From the NCBI GenBank assembly GCA_035566435.1, contig DATMRF010000011.1:1-64000 (forward strand): 64,000 nucleotides of DNA. Direction: 5' to 3'. The position numbers and the translations under genes are program-made. How positions within the stretch are numbered: position 1 is the first letter of the stretch; the number at the start of each line of letters is the position of its first letter. The notes beneath the pieces were generated by a model that was given only the letters and a program-made list of their open reading frames with translations, searched no databases and was not told the origin of the DNA. Of the stretch, positions 7,434-16,694 are shown piece by piece. This stretch comes from DATMRF01 sp035566435. GTDB lineage: Bacteria > Verrucomicrobiota > Verrucomicrobiia > Limisphaerales > UBA8199.

Positions 7434-9608
7434 ATGTCACGCAAACGCAAAAAGAATCTGGACCAGCCCGAGCTGCCGATCGAAGAAGTTCTTCAGCCCA
7501 ACGTTGAGGGCGTGCAATCCGCGCCGCCGAAGAAGGGTCACGGCGAGGCAGCCAAACCCAAGCCCGTCAAAGGTGACAACGGCGACACCAATGGCAACGG
7601 CCAAACTCACGTCCTTGCCGAAGCGGTCGCCCCGGTGGCTGCCGCCCGCCCGTTCGTCCCCGGCAAGATCGAATGGCCGCTGCACCGGCGGGTGAACCGG
7701 AGTTTCCTGGATTACGCCTCCTACGTCATCCGCGACCGCGCCATCCCGAACCTGGCCGACGGACTGAAACCGGTGCAGCGCCGGATCCTTTGGGCATTAC
7801 ACCAGATGGATGATGGCCGGTTCATGAAAGTGGCCAATGTGACCGGCCAGACCATGAAGTACCACCCCCACGGCAACGCGTCGATCGACGATGCTCTGGT
7901 GGTCTTGACAAACAAAAGGTATCTCATCGAGGGCCAGGGGAACTTCGGGAATATTTTCACGGGCGATCCGGCAGCGGCGCCTCGTTACATCGAATGCCGG
8001 CTCACCCAGCTCGCCCGGGAAGAGCTGTTTAACGATGAAATCACCGAGTTCGTCCCCAGCTACGATGGCCGGAACCAGGAACCGGTCACGCTCCCCAGCA
8101 AACTGCCGCTGTTGCTGATGCTGGGGACGGAGGGCATCGCCGTCGGCATGGCCTCGCGCATCCTGCCGCACAACTTCCCGGAGCTAATCGAAGCCCAAAT
8201 CGCCATCCTCAAGAAACAGCCGTTCAAATGCCTGCCCGATTTCCAAACTGGCGGCCTCATGGACGCCCGCGGCTACAAGGACGGCGCGGGCGAAATCAAG
8301 GTCCGCGCGAAGATCAAAGTCAAGGACGAATCGACGGTCCTGATCAAAGAGCTTCCGCCGACGACCACCACAGAATCGCTGACCGACTCAATCGAAGACG
8401 CCTCGCGCAAAGGCAAGATCAAGGTCAAGAGCATCAACGATTTCACGTCCGAGGAGGTGGAGATCGAGGTCAAAGCCCCGAGCGGCGTGAGCGCCCAACA
8501 ATTGGTCGATGCCCTCTACGCGTTCACCGATTGCGAGGTCACGATCGCCAGCCGCATTGTCGTCATCAGGAACAACCGGCCGGTGGAAATGACCGTTTCC
8601 GAAGTACTGCGTGAGAACACGGACCAACTCGTCGAGATTCTCAAACGCGAGCTCGAACTCAAGCAAAGCAAGCTGCAGGACGAGCTCCATTTCCGCACAC
8701 TCGAGCGTATCTTCATCGAGGAACGGATCTACAAGCGGATCGAACACTGCAAGACCAATGAGGCCGTCCAGGCCGCGGTCGTTGAAGGCTTCAAGCCGTT
8801 CCGCAAGCAAATGCATCGCGAATTGGCCGCGGCGGACGTCGAGCGCCTGCTGCAGGTGCGCATCCGCCGCATCTCGCTGTTCGACATCAACCAGCATCGC
8901 GAGGAGATGGAGAAGGTCAAGGCGGAGCTCGAAGAAACGCGCCGCAACCTGAAGAACCTTACCAAGTACGTCATCGCCCACCTCGATGCGCTCCTCGCAA
9001 AATACGGTCCGGTGTATCCGCGGCAGACCAAATCCAGCCGTTACGATGAAGTGGACGCGAAGGAGGTGGCATTTAAGTCGTTCAAGGTCGCGTATGACCG
9101 CGACTCCGGCTACGTCGGACACAAAGTCTCCGGCGAGGAGTTCAAGGTGGACTGCACGAAGTTCGACAAATTGATCATGGTTTTCCGGGACGGGCATTAC
9201 CAGGTCGTCGAGTTGCCGGAGAAGTTGTTTGTCGGCCCGGACGTGTTTTATGCGGGCCTGCCCGAGCGCGACCGTGTCTTCACCTGCGCCTACACCAACC
9301 GTGAAGCGACCTATCTCAAGCGCTTTACCTTTGGCGGCACCATCCTAAACAAGATCTACCACTGCATTCCGCCTAAATCCAAGGTGCTGTTCTTTGAGCC
9401 GGACACTCCCGCGGAGCTCTTCATCAAGTATAAGCCGGCCCCCTATCAAAAAATCAACCAGCAGACTTGCGCTCCCTCTCAGGTCGAGGTGAAGGGGCCC
9501 AAAACTCGCGGCCGGCAGATCTCGATCAAAGACGTCTCGTCCATCAACAGCAAACCATCGCGCGGCTGGGATCCCGAAGCGCTTACCACCAAGCTCGAGT
9601 TCGTCTGA
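7434..9608 (+). CDS. parC: DNA topoisomerase IV (type IIA) subunit A
   Basis: 724 residues, co-transcribed with parE (6-nt gap). Residues 1-75 are a low-complexity, Lys/Pro/Asn-rich extension. The conserved breakage-reunion domain starts at SFLDYASYVIRDRAIPNLAD. KYHPHGNASIDDAL is the winged-helix DNA-binding region, and the catalytic tyrosine is in APRYIECRL (about Tyr185). A long coiled-coil tower with HREEMEKVKAELEETRRNLK follows. The C-terminal 170 residues contain fewer GyrA-box-like repeats than a gyrase, which favours decatenation. The C-terminus SRGWDPEALTTKLEFV is not recognised. Confidence 0.9.
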   Translation: MSRKRKKNLDQPELPIEEVLQPNVEGVQSAPPKKGHGEAAKPKPVKGDNGDTNGNGQTHVLAEAVAPVAAARPFVPGKIEWPLHRRVNRSFLDYASYVIRDRAIPNLADGLKPVQRRILWALHQMDDGRFMKVANVTGQTMKYHPHGNASIDDALVVLTNKRYLIEGQGNFGNIFTGDPAAAPRYIECRLTQLAREELFNDEITEFVPSYDGRNQEPVTLPSKLPLLLMLGTEGIAVGMASRILPHNFPELIEAQIAILKKQPFKCLPDFQTGGLMDARGYKDGAGEIKVRAKIKVKDESTVLIKELPPTTTTESLTDSIEDASRKGKIKVKSINDFTSEEVEIEVKAPSGVSAQQLVDALYAFTDCEVTIASRIVVIRNNRPVEMTVSEVLRENTDQLVEILKRELELKQSKLQDELHFRTLERIFIEERIYKRIEHCKTNEAVQAAVVEGFKPFRKQMHRELAAADVERLLQVRIRRISLFDINQHREEMEKVKAELEETRRNLKNLTKYVIAHLDALLAKYGPVYPRQTKSSRYDEVDAKEVAFKSFKVAYDRDSGYVGHKVSGEEFKVDCTKFDKLIMVFRDGHYQVVELPEKLFVGPDVFYAGLPERDRVFTCAYTNREATYLKRFTFGGTILNKIYHCIPPKSKVLFFEPDTPAELFIKYKPAPYQKINQQTCAPSQVEVKGPKTRGRQISIKDVSSINSKPSRGWDPEALTTKLEFV

Positions 9609-9707
9609 TCCTCGAATATCCAGCGTTCCGCCGCCGTCTCCTTTGTGGCAAACGGGCTTGTCCCGGCCGAGAGTGTTGTTTAAATTAACTCAGATACGAC
9701 GAAAACG

Positions 9708-10442
9708 ATGAAAACACTTCGAAATGACTGGCGGCGGCTGGCGGACGGCGCGTCGCTCGTTCCAATCCTTTTCAGCCTCATGATGGCGCCGAACCTTCGC
9801 GCCGCGGACGAGTCTAAAGACAAGCCGGCCGGGGCTTCCGGAGACATGGTTCCGCTGGTTTTGAAGCTGCCGGACCCGGCTTTCAAAGGCACGCCCAAGG
9901 ACATCCCGCTCGGCCCGAACATCGAGCCAATGTCCGATAAGCCGCGTCCGCCGATGATGGTGCCGGCCGGGCTCAAGAACATTGCGCCGGGTTCCAAGCT
10001 CACTTCGAGTGACAAGAACGCCACCGCTGATACATTGGCCAAGCTCACCGACGGGGACAAGGAGGCGTCGGAGCAGAGCATTATTTACCTGCGCAAGGGC
10101 AGCCAGTGGGTGCAGATGGATTTCGGCGGACCGCAGGAAATTTTCGCGATTGTCATTTGGCACGCGCATAATTCCGCGAAGGTCTACCGCGACGTTATCG
10201 TACAGGCCTCCGACGACCCGGATTTTGTTAATAACGTCCAGGTCCTCTTTAACAACGACTACGACAACACGTCAGGCCTTGGCGCCGGCACCGACCGCGA
10301 ATACTTCGAAACGCGCGAAGGCAAGTTGATCAATGCCAAAGGCATCAAGGCCCGCTATCTCCGCTTCTACTGCAAAGGCAGCACGGAGAGCGCCCTCAAC
10401 GAGTACACCGAAATCGAAGTTTACGGCAGGCCGGCCAAATAG
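9708..10442 (+). CDS. secreted protein with discoidin-like (F5/8 type C) domain
   Basis: 244 residues. A signal peptide (residues about 1-32, ending NLRAA) precedes a Pro/Lys-rich linker. The C-terminal 150 residues have a galactose-binding-like beta-sandwich pattern: LTDGDKEASE, WVQMDFGGPQEIFAIVIWHA, then YRDVIVQASDDPDF and the closing ARYLRFYCKGSTESALNEYT. Such domains bind carbohydrates or surfaces; no catalytic domain is attached. It lies between parC and the Agl23-like gene, without obvious functional linkage. The domain call rests on pattern recognition. Confidence 0.65.
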   Translation: MKTLRNDWRRLADGASLVPILFSLMMAPNLRAADESKDKPAGASGDMVPLVLKLPDPAFKGTPKDIPLGPNIEPMSDKPRPPMMVPAGLKNIAPGSKLTSSDKNATADTLAKLTDGDKEASEQSIIYLRKGSQWVQMDFGGPQEIFAIVIWHAHNSAKVYRDVIVQASDDPDFVNNVQVLFNNDYDNTSGLGAGTDREYFETREGKLINAKGIKARYLRFYCKGSTESALNEYTEIEVYGRPAK

Positions 10443-10508
10443 CCATCGAGGGCGGCCCCAGGCCCGGTTGGCAGGTGCTGAGGGAAACAACTTCTACATT
10501 TTCAGGGC

Positions 10509-12065
10509 ATGACCCGCGCCCTTACGGTGGTGCTCTTGCTGGCGCTGGGCGCGGCGTTCGTTCTCCGCGGGCTCAAGCTTGGCGAGCGCCCGATGCACAA
10601 TGACGAGGCCGTCAACGCCATCAAATTTCGCGAACTTTGGGAGCGCGGCACCTTCAGATACGACCCCAACGAGCACCACGGCCCGTCCCTCTTCTACGCC
10701 ACCCGGGCCATAGGCCGCCTGACCGGTGCGCCCGATTTTCAGGAGTACACGGAAGCGCGGCTTCGTTGGGTGACGGTGTTATTCGGGCTCGGACTCGTCG
10801 CACTGCTGCCGCTGGTCGTCGATGGGTTGGGGCGCAGGGGCACCGCGTGGGCGGCCCTGTTTACTTCCGTCTCTCCTGCGTTTGTATTCTACAGTCGCTA
10901 TTTCATCCATGAAACCCTGCTGGTGTTCTTTACGTTCCTCGCCTTCGTGGCCGCGTGGAGATACTGGCGCACTCGGCGATTGGGCTGGGCTGTGCTTTCC
11001 GGGGTTGGGTTGGGCCTGATGAGCGCCACCAAGGAAACCTTCGTGCTCACATTGGCGGCAGCGGCTTTGGCTCTCGCGCTGAATCTCCTGTGGACCCGGT
11101 TCATCGATGCCAGTGGCCTGCCACTCAAGGCACAGCGCGTGAGCCTGCGGCACCTGGCCGCGGCGTTGGTCGTATGGCTGGCGGTCGTGGTGGTCCTCTT
11201 TACCTCCTTCTTCACCAATCCCAGCGGCCTGCTCGATTCCGTGCGGACCTACGAGCCGTGGCTTCACCGGGCCGAAGGGGCGTCGCCGCACATCCACGCC
11301 TGGTATTTCTATCTTCATCGGCTGCTAATTTTTCACCCCGATAATGGTCCTGTCTGGACCGAGGCGCTGCTCCTGGTCCTCGGTCTCGTCGCCGCCTGGG
11401 CCGGTTTTGCTCGCAAACGGCTCGACGGAGCGAGTGCGGGGCTCGTTCGGTTTCTCACCCTATACACGTTATTGCTCACAGCGATTTACAGCCTGGTGGC
11501 TTATAAGACACCATGGTGCCTGCTGAATTTCTGGCACGGGATGCTTCTGTTGGCCGGCGTTGGCGCGGCCGTGCTGCTGCGCGGTATCCGACAGCGGTCG
11601 GTCTATTGGTGCGTCAGCCTCCTGCTGGCGGCCGGCGCCGGCCATCTCACCTGGCAGGCCTGGCAACTCGACACCACCTACGCTGCCGACCAGCGCAATC
11701 CGTATGTCTACGCCCAAACCTCGCCGGACGTTTTGGATCTCCTCTCGCTAGTCGAAAAACTGGCCGCCCTGTCGCCAGAAGGCGACCGCATGCTCATCCA
11801 GGTAGCCGCTGCGGACGGCGACTACTGGCCGCTGCCATGGTATCTTCGCCGTTTCCAACAGGTCGGCTGGTGGGAGCACCTGCCGGCTGACACCCGCGCG
11901 TGCGTCCTGATTGTTTCGCCCGGATTTTCGGCCGGCATGGACCCGGCACAAGCTCACCAAATGGGAATCTTCGGACTTCGTCCCCGAGTCTTCCTCGAGC
12001 TCTACGTGCGGGATGAACTGTGGCAGCGGTGGATGGACCGGAACCGCTCCAACCGTTCGCCATGA
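10509..12065 (+). CDS. TIGR03663-type membrane protein (Agl23-like, GT39-like fold)
   Basis: 518 residues with about ten predicted membrane helices. The first extracytoplasmic loop carries RPMHNDEAVNAIKF and YDPNEHHGPSLFYA, the signature of the TIGR03663/Agl23 flippase-activity-associated family. Its fold and DE motif resemble dolichyl-phosphomannose-dependent (GT39/PMT) glycosyltransferases. It presumably uses a lipid-linked sugar on the outer face of the inner membrane; acceptor and substrate are unknown. The ATG start follows the previous gene by 66 nt. Confidence 0.82.
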   Translation: MTRALTVVLLLALGAAFVLRGLKLGERPMHNDEAVNAIKFRELWERGTFRYDPNEHHGPSLFYATRAIGRLTGAPDFQEYTEARLRWVTVLFGLGLVALLPLVVDGLGRRGTAWAALFTSVSPAFVFYSRYFIHETLLVFFTFLAFVAAWRYWRTRRLGWAVLSGVGLGLMSATKETFVLTLAAAALALALNLLWTRFIDASGLPLKAQRVSLRHLAAALVVWLAVVVVLFTSFFTNPSGLLDSVRTYEPWLHRAEGASPHIHAWYFYLHRLLIFHPDNGPVWTEALLLVLGLVAAWAGFARKRLDGASAGLVRFLTLYTLLLTAIYSLVAYKTPWCLLNFWHGMLLLAGVGAAVLLRGIRQRSVYWCVSLLLAAGAGHLTWQAWQLDTTYAADQRNPYVYAQTSPDVLDLLSLVEKLAALSPEGDRMLIQVAAADGDYWPLPWYLRRFQQVGWWEHLPADTRACVLIVSPGFSAGMDPAQAHQMGIFGLRPRVFLELYVRDELWQRWMDRNRSNRSP

Positions 12066-12096
12066 GCCGAGTGACCGCCACTCGGGACAATCTTGC

Positions 12097-12924
12097 TCAC
12101 ATCTTCCCCGCTGGGCCTTGTTGCAGGCTGACATCACGCGGCGTCACCGCCAGAGTTCCCAACGCGGCCAGCAGGGGACTATTCTCATCGCGCTGGGCTT
12201 TGACTTCGACTCGGTAGTTTCCGAGCGGCAGCGCGCGCATGAACTGTGGGTCCTGCCCAAAACACAGGAGCGAACCGTCGTCGCTCTCAACCCGCCATTG
12301 CTGGACGACCAGCGGCGAGCCCGTGCCGCTCTTCCAGCGGACCGATAGCACCACGTCCACCTGATTCTTGGGCACCGGGCGGGAACCGCGCCTGGCGTCC
12401 ATCGCCAGCGGACTGGCCGGTCGGACTGCGGGCGAGGGCTTGAGTGTTTCTTTGAAGGCTGTGCGCGCCACTCCGGCCTCGCCCGCGGGGGAACCTTTGG
12501 CCGGCAGGTCAATCTGGACGGTATTGGTCACGGGCTGGTTTACCCAGTTCGTCTTGAAGACCAGCACCGTGCTCCAGTTCGTCAGGTTCAGAGTTGTCCA
12601 ATTGGTCCGGTATGCCAGGACGAAGTTGGTGCGCGGAACATCCGCCCACACCGCATTTGTGTGAGTGCGGGTTACGGCGACGAAATTGGTGGCAAATATG
12701 TTGACGACGTTTGTTCGGAGCAGCTCAACCCAGTTGGTGCGGTACTCGGTCACAAACCGGTTCGCCGGCATGCGGACCTCGACCAGGTTCGTAATCCACC
12801 GCTCCACCAGGTTTGTTCGGGTAACATTTATCTGCGCGGGCGCCGCGTGAGCGGTGCCGGCACCAAAGAGTGCCGCCAGGGCCAAAACATGGCTCACCCG
12901 CGGTAATAGTAATCGTGTCAACAT
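12097..12924 (-). CDS. secreted protein with tandem TN-octapeptide repeats
   Basis: 275 residues when started at ATG 12924, which gives a signal peptide (MLTRLLLPRVSHVLALAALF, ending GTAHA). Residues about 31-140 contain a dozen copies of a repeat whose anchor is Thr-Asn followed by an aromatic/aliphatic residue and Val, with Arg or Lys before the next TN. Spacing between TN pairs is 8 residues in most cases and 10 in a few (RTNLVERWITN, RTNWVELLRTN, RTNFVLAYRTN, KTNWVNQPVTN). The rest is a Pro/Ala linker and a beta-rich C-terminal domain (VDVVLSVRWKSGTGSPLVVQ). The regular alternation suggests a beta structure or an adhesive/binding surface. I do not recognise a named family. Upstream frame to 13182 has no signal-like start. 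Confidence 0.72.
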   Translation of the reverse strand: MLTRLLLPRVSHVLALAALFGAGTAHAAPAQINVTRTNLVERWITNLVEVRMPANRFVTEYRTNWVELLRTNVVNIFATNFVAVTRTHTNAVWADVPRTNFVLAYRTNWTTLNLTNWSTVLVFKTNWVNQPVTNTVQIDLPAKGSPAGEAGVARTAFKETLKPSPAVRPASPLAMDARRGSRPVPKNQVDVVLSVRWKSGTGSPLVVQQWRVESDDGSLLCFGQDPQFMRALPLGNYRVEVKAQRDENSPLLAALGTLAVTPRDVSLQQGPAGKM

Positions 12925-13318
12925 GACCAGCCTCAGCAAGAGCAGGGTGAATGCCACGGGCCCCCGATTTCGGTGAAAGTCGCGAGGTTGCGTGCGGTGC
13001 AAATCGGCGTCAATCCGGTTGAGTGGGCGGAAAGCGGCAGGAGACAACCCTGCTCCAAGACGCAAGCGTTTGCTGGCGCATCCTCTTGTCCTCGCAAGGT
13101 CTGGGAGGGCTCTCCCTCGCTGAAAAAAGGAGGCCCCCGCCAGGGAGATCAGCGGTGTCGCGACACGCGGATTTCGCAACACTTACGCTTTCCCCGACGG
13201 GGGACCTTTATTCTATGGTTTCCCGGCACCTCGACCAAAAGGCGGGGGGCCGGACCATATTGTCTTCCGGTTTGGAAAACAAATTCCACTACCAGCCGGC
13301 TGCACCGGGCCTTCGGAT
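12925..13318. other. gene-free stretch
   Basis: 394 bases between two minus-strand genes. The ORFs that cross it are arginine/serine/proline-rich and look non-coding. A short hairpin (CCCCGACGGGG near 13194-13204) and a purine-rich AAAAAAGGAGG (13124-13134) are present, but no RNA gene could be recognised. Confidence 0.5.
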
Positions 13319-13486
13319 CTAACTCGGATTTCCAGCTTGAAACTCTTCCAGAGTTTCATGCCCTTTAACCGTCAGGGAAAATCCTGGTGTGTCCTGGGAG
13401 CCCAGTGGCGGGCGCGCGGCGGCGAACAGCTCAAGGGTCAGGCCCCCGGCGATCAGCGCCAAAATGCTAAGCGCGACGTCTGTCAT
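13319..13486 (-). CDS. small membrane or secreted protein, 55 residues
   Basis: ATG at 13486. The product begins MTDVALSILALIAGGLTLEL, a single hydrophobic helix, followed by FAAARPPLGSQDTPGF and a short polar tail. The pattern (a small protein with one N-terminal helix, then A-A-A-x-P-L-G-x-Q-D-x-x-G-F) looks like a conserved verrucomicrobial small protein. This is from memory of the pattern, not a search. No function is known. Confidence 0.6.
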   Translation of the reverse strand: MTDVALSILALIAGGLTLELFAAARPPLGSQDTPGFSLTVKGHETLEEFQAGNPS

Positions 13487-13813
13487 TGGTTCGGAGGGTA
13501 GCAATCGAGGTGCCAAGACAGACTCCAAGCTGGCCCATCAATACAGGGTCGGAGCACATGGTCGAGTTTCGAAATCCTGAGTTGGAAATCCGGGACAAAC
13601 CGCAGCCAGAAATCATTAATGCTTAAGACCTTTCCAAAGTCCGCTCCGTTCCTATTCGAAGATTTGTTTGCACGTGATTTATTTAGGATTCCGACCTCCG
13701 GGTTTCTGGTTTTTCACAGTGCAATGTCCCATTTTGTGACACCCATGGACGGCCGGGACAAACGTCCCGTTTCATTTTGACCGTGGATACCCGGTTTGTT
13801 TAGCTGAGCTTCC
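13487..13813. other. gene-free leader of the OPA transporter
   Basis: 327 bases, noticeably AT-richer than the flanking genes from about 13610 onward, so likely promoter and leader of the downstream transporter. No -35/-10 pair with correct spacing and no operator could be picked out by eye. Confidence 0.4.
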
Positions 13814-15316
13814 ATGTCTGTGATTTTAGTCAGTCTGTGCCTGGCGGTAGTCATCGGTCTGTATTTCTACAATAACCCGCTGAAGCACAGCCGCTGGTAC
13901 ATGATTCGCCGGTTCATCAACTGGTTTCCACTCGGGATGACCTACGCCTTCCTGTACATGGGCCGGTACAACTTGAACGTGTCCAAAAACGCGCTCGGAA
14001 CGTTGATGTCGAAGGAAGATTTCGGGCTGATTTTTGCGGTCGGCACATGGACGTATGCCATGTCGTTCCTCGTGAACGGACCGCTGGTGGACAAGATCGG
14101 CGGCAAGAAGGGCATCATCATTGCCGCGCTCGGCGCGTCCGCGGCAAACATTGCATTGGGGGTGCTGACCTACCTCGTGGTGACGAACCAACTGAAGATG
14201 AAACTCGTCGTCGCGTTCTCCATCATTTACGCGGTAAACATGTATTTCCAAAGTTACGGTGCGGTTTCCATCATCAAGGTCAAGGCCTACTGGTTCCACG
14301 TGCGGGAACGGGGCGTGTTCGGCGCGATTTTCGGCACGCTCATCTCATTCGGCGTGTATTTCGCGTTCGATTGGGGACAGGCGATCGTGGACATGACGCG
14401 GGTGCGGCCGGAGGGTGAGGTTGGCTGGTTTGCTCAACTGCTCAGGAACATTTTTGCGCTTAAAGGCCAGGCCATCGACCCGACCTGGGCGGTTTTTTTC
14501 ATCCCGGCCGCAATCATGATTTTCTGGGCGCTCATCGATTGGTGGCTGATTCGGGACACGCCTGAGGAAGCCGGTTTTGCGCCATTGGAAACCCATGATG
14601 CCTCGACCGGCCAGATGCACATCGAGCTGACCACGCTGGACTTGTTGAAGAAGGTCTTTGGGAGTCCGTTGATGCTGACGTTTGCCGCCATCGAGTTGAC
14701 AGCAGGGGTCTTGCGCAACGGCACGATGCAATGGTACACGATTTTCGCAAAAGAGGTGAAGCAGACCGGCGCGGAATACATTCCGCAGCACTGGGGTTTG
14801 CTCGTCTGCATGTTCGGGATTGTCGGCGGGTTCGCCGGCGGGCTCATTTCGGACAAATTCTTCCAGTCGCGGCGGGGGCCGCCGGCGGCGTTTCTCTGCG
14901 GGTTCATGTTCCTGTTGGCGGGGACGATGGCGGTGTTTCTGTTCCGTGCGCCATGGATTGTCGGCTCGGCGGCGCTCTTCATTTCCATGGCCGTCATTGG
15001 GGTCCACTCCCTGATGTCCGGCACTGCGGCGGCGGACTTTGGCGGGCGAAAGGCCACGGCGACCTGCTCGGGCATCGTCGATGGTTTTGTTTATCTGGGC
15101 AGCGGGCTGCAATCCATCAGCCTTGGCTACCTGACCACCCGAAGCTGGCGCTGGTGGCCGCTGTTCCTCATGCCCTTTGCGCTGCTGGGAGGATTCCTGG
15201 CGCTCCGCATCTGGCACCAACTGCCCGTGGCTACGCGGAAATACATCGACGAGGTGGAGCAAAAGGCCGCGCTGTGCGGGAGCGAAGCGACGCCGGACCT
15301 CATTCGGAAAACCTGA
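13814..15316 (+). CDS. MFS transporter of the OPA (GlpT/UhpT-like) family
   Basis: 500 residues, about 12 membrane helices. After an extra N-terminal helix, YMGRYNLNVSKN matches the GlpT/UhpT signature (GYxxYYxxRxNxxxA-like), whose Arg is part of the phosphate site. GPLVDKIGGKKG is the cytoplasmic loop 2-3 motif of MFS proteins. The long loop between helices 6 and 7 contains RDTPEEAGFAPLE, typical of OPA proteins. These proteins exchange organophosphates (glycerol-3-phosphate, hexose phosphates) for inorganic phosphate. The exact substrate cannot be told. Confidence 0.85.
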   Translation: MSVILVSLCLAVVIGLYFYNNPLKHSRWYMIRRFINWFPLGMTYAFLYMGRYNLNVSKNALGTLMSKEDFGLIFAVGTWTYAMSFLVNGPLVDKIGGKKGIIIAALGASAANIALGVLTYLVVTNQLKMKLVVAFSIIYAVNMYFQSYGAVSIIKVKAYWFHVRERGVFGAIFGTLISFGVYFAFDWGQAIVDMTRVRPEGEVGWFAQLLRNIFALKGQAIDPTWAVFFIPAAIMIFWALIDWWLIRDTPEEAGFAPLETHDASTGQMHIELTTLDLLKKVFGSPLMLTFAAIELTAGVLRNGTMQWYTIFAKEVKQTGAEYIPQHWGLLVCMFGIVGGFAGGLISDKFFQSRRGPPAAFLCGFMFLLAGTMAVFLFRAPWIVGSAALFISMAVIGVHSLMSGTAAADFGGRKATATCSGIVDGFVYLGSGLQSISLGYLTTRSWRWWPLFLMPFALLGGFLALRIWHQLPVATRKYIDEVEQKAALCGSEATPDLIRKT

Positions 15317-15358
15317 CGCCCTCGCGCGCGAGCAACCCCCGCTTCCAGTTCAACTACC

Positions 15359-15889
15359 TCAGCGGTGTATAAAGGCGGCGATCAGACCCAGGAGGATCGC
15401 GAACAGAACCACCGCGAGGGCGATAAAGCGGTTGCGCGCGACCCGTTTTTCGTACCGCAACGGCCGGAGCCCCTGGATGCCACCGGCGGCGAGATAGCTC
15501 ACCAGCTTTGGGTTGGTGGTCGCCGGGCCGCGAAAGTGGTTGCGGAATCGCCGAAGCAGCGCGGGGAGGTCATATTTGCGCACGCCCAGTTCGTTGTAAT
15601 GTTGCGGCGTCGTCGGGGTTTCCGCTTGCCCTTGGAGCCGATCGCGGTGGACCTCTTCGAAGATGGGTTCGTGAACGGCAAGTGGCGCGGGCGCCGCAGG
15701 CTCGGGCGCCTCGGCGTGGCCGATGCTCGCGCCGCGCGGCACGGCGGCGGGGCGCAAGCGCGGTTGGACCTGGTCGCGCTGCACCTCGGCGTCGAGCCGG
15801 CTGATCTGCACCTCCAGCGCGGCGATTTCGTCTGTGAGCACGCGCGCGCGGTCGGAAATCGGATCTGGCTTTTTTCTAAACCATGCCAT
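15359..15889 (-). CDS. hypothetical protein with coiled coil and C-terminal anchor
   Basis: 176 residues. Residues about 12-40 form a short coiled coil (DEIAALEVQISRLDAEVQRD). A Pro/Ala-rich linker follows, then a conserved-looking segment (HYNELGVRKYDLPALLRRFR) and a single C-terminal membrane helix (FIALAVVLFAILLGLIAAFI). Tail-anchored topology with the N-terminus in the cytoplasm is inferred. It lies 13 nt downstream of a gene of similar architecture and is probably in one transcript with it. Family not recognised. Confidence 0.7.
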   Translation of the reverse strand: MAWFRKKPDPISDRARVLTDEIAALEVQISRLDAEVQRDQVQPRLRPAAVPRGASIGHAEAPEPAAPAPLAVHEPIFEEVHRDRLQGQAETPTTPQHYNELGVRKYDLPALLRRFRNHFRGPATTNPKLVSYLAAGGIQGLRPLRYEKRVARNRFIALAVVLFAILLGLIAAFIHR

Positions 15890-15902
15890 GACGGCGAACG
15901 GG

Positions 15903-16583
15903 TCAGCGGCGTAACAGGAGCGTCACCAGCAGGCCGATGGCCGCCAAACCCACCACCAGCAGCGGCCAGGTGAGCGCGAAGCCCAGGCGGCAGAGTTCGC
16001 CGAAACTATGGGTCCCGAACGGAGGCGCGAGGCTGACCCCGCCCGCCGGTGGAGTTGCGGCCACCGGCTCGGGCTGGGGCGCGCACAATACCGGGAATTT
16101 CAGGCGCGCGGTATTCCACTCCATTCGCCCGTTTTCGAGGGTCGTTAGCGCGCGGGTGAGTTCGACGCTGAAATTGTCTTTGGTCCAGGCCTCTTCGTGA
16201 ACGGCCTCAATTTTCGCCAGCGCGTCGTGCAAGTCCGCCACCGCCTTCGCCAGCTGCTCAGCGTCGCGCCGCGCGCTGAACTCGGCTTCCTCCAGCAGGC
16301 CCAGCCCCCGGGTGAGGTTCTGGAGCATCTCCTGCCGGCCGGTTTGGAATTCCATCTGGCGCCGTCGCGTTTCCTCCAGCGCGGCGCGTTCCCGTTCCAA
16401 CCCCTCCTGCGCCCGCTTCAACTCAGAGAGCCGCTGCTGCGCCTCCGCCACTTTGCCGTCCACCTCTTCGCGGGACGGCGCGCGCTGGCCCAGGCCGGCG
16501 CCGGATAAAGGGGCGGATTGCGGCGATCGATGCGCCTCAAAATCGCCGTCAATGAACTCCGTCGCGTCGTAATCCGAACCCAT
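15903..16583 (-). CDS. hypothetical coiled-coil protein with C-terminal anchor
   Basis: 226 residues. Residues about 38-130 are a long charged coiled coil (VDGKVAEAQQRLSELKRAQE onward). A Pro-rich linker and one C-terminal membrane helix (LTWPLLVVGLAAIGLLVTLL) ending in RR follow. It is first in a probable two-gene operon with the tail-anchored protein at 15359-15889, and both may act together at the membrane. No family recognised. The gene is divergent from the LysR-type regulator, with about 110 nt between the start codons. Confidence 0.7.
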   Translation of the reverse strand: MGSDYDATEFIDGDFEAHRSPQSAPLSGAGLGQRAPSREEVDGKVAEAQQRLSELKRAQEGLERERAALEETRRRQMEFQTGRQEMLQNLTRGLGLLEEAEFSARRDAEQLAKAVADLHDALAKIEAVHEEAWTKDNFSVELTRALTTLENGRMEWNTARLKFPVLCAPQPEPVAATPPAGGVSLAPPFGTHSFGELCRLGFALTWPLLVVGLAAIGLLVTLLLRR

Positions 16584-16694
16584 GGAGCGAGTCTAGTCCC
16601 GGCGCGCGGGAGTGTAAAGCGGTGTGTTGCTGGCCCTGTGATCCCGCCTGCGATCCCTCTTGACCCCCGGGCAGTGTTTGCTTTAAATCCGCTT

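Noticed and set aside
12973..13368. 131-codon plus-strand ORF in the gap 12925-13318
   Set aside because: No domain, unusual composition, overlaps the small membrane protein on the other strand.
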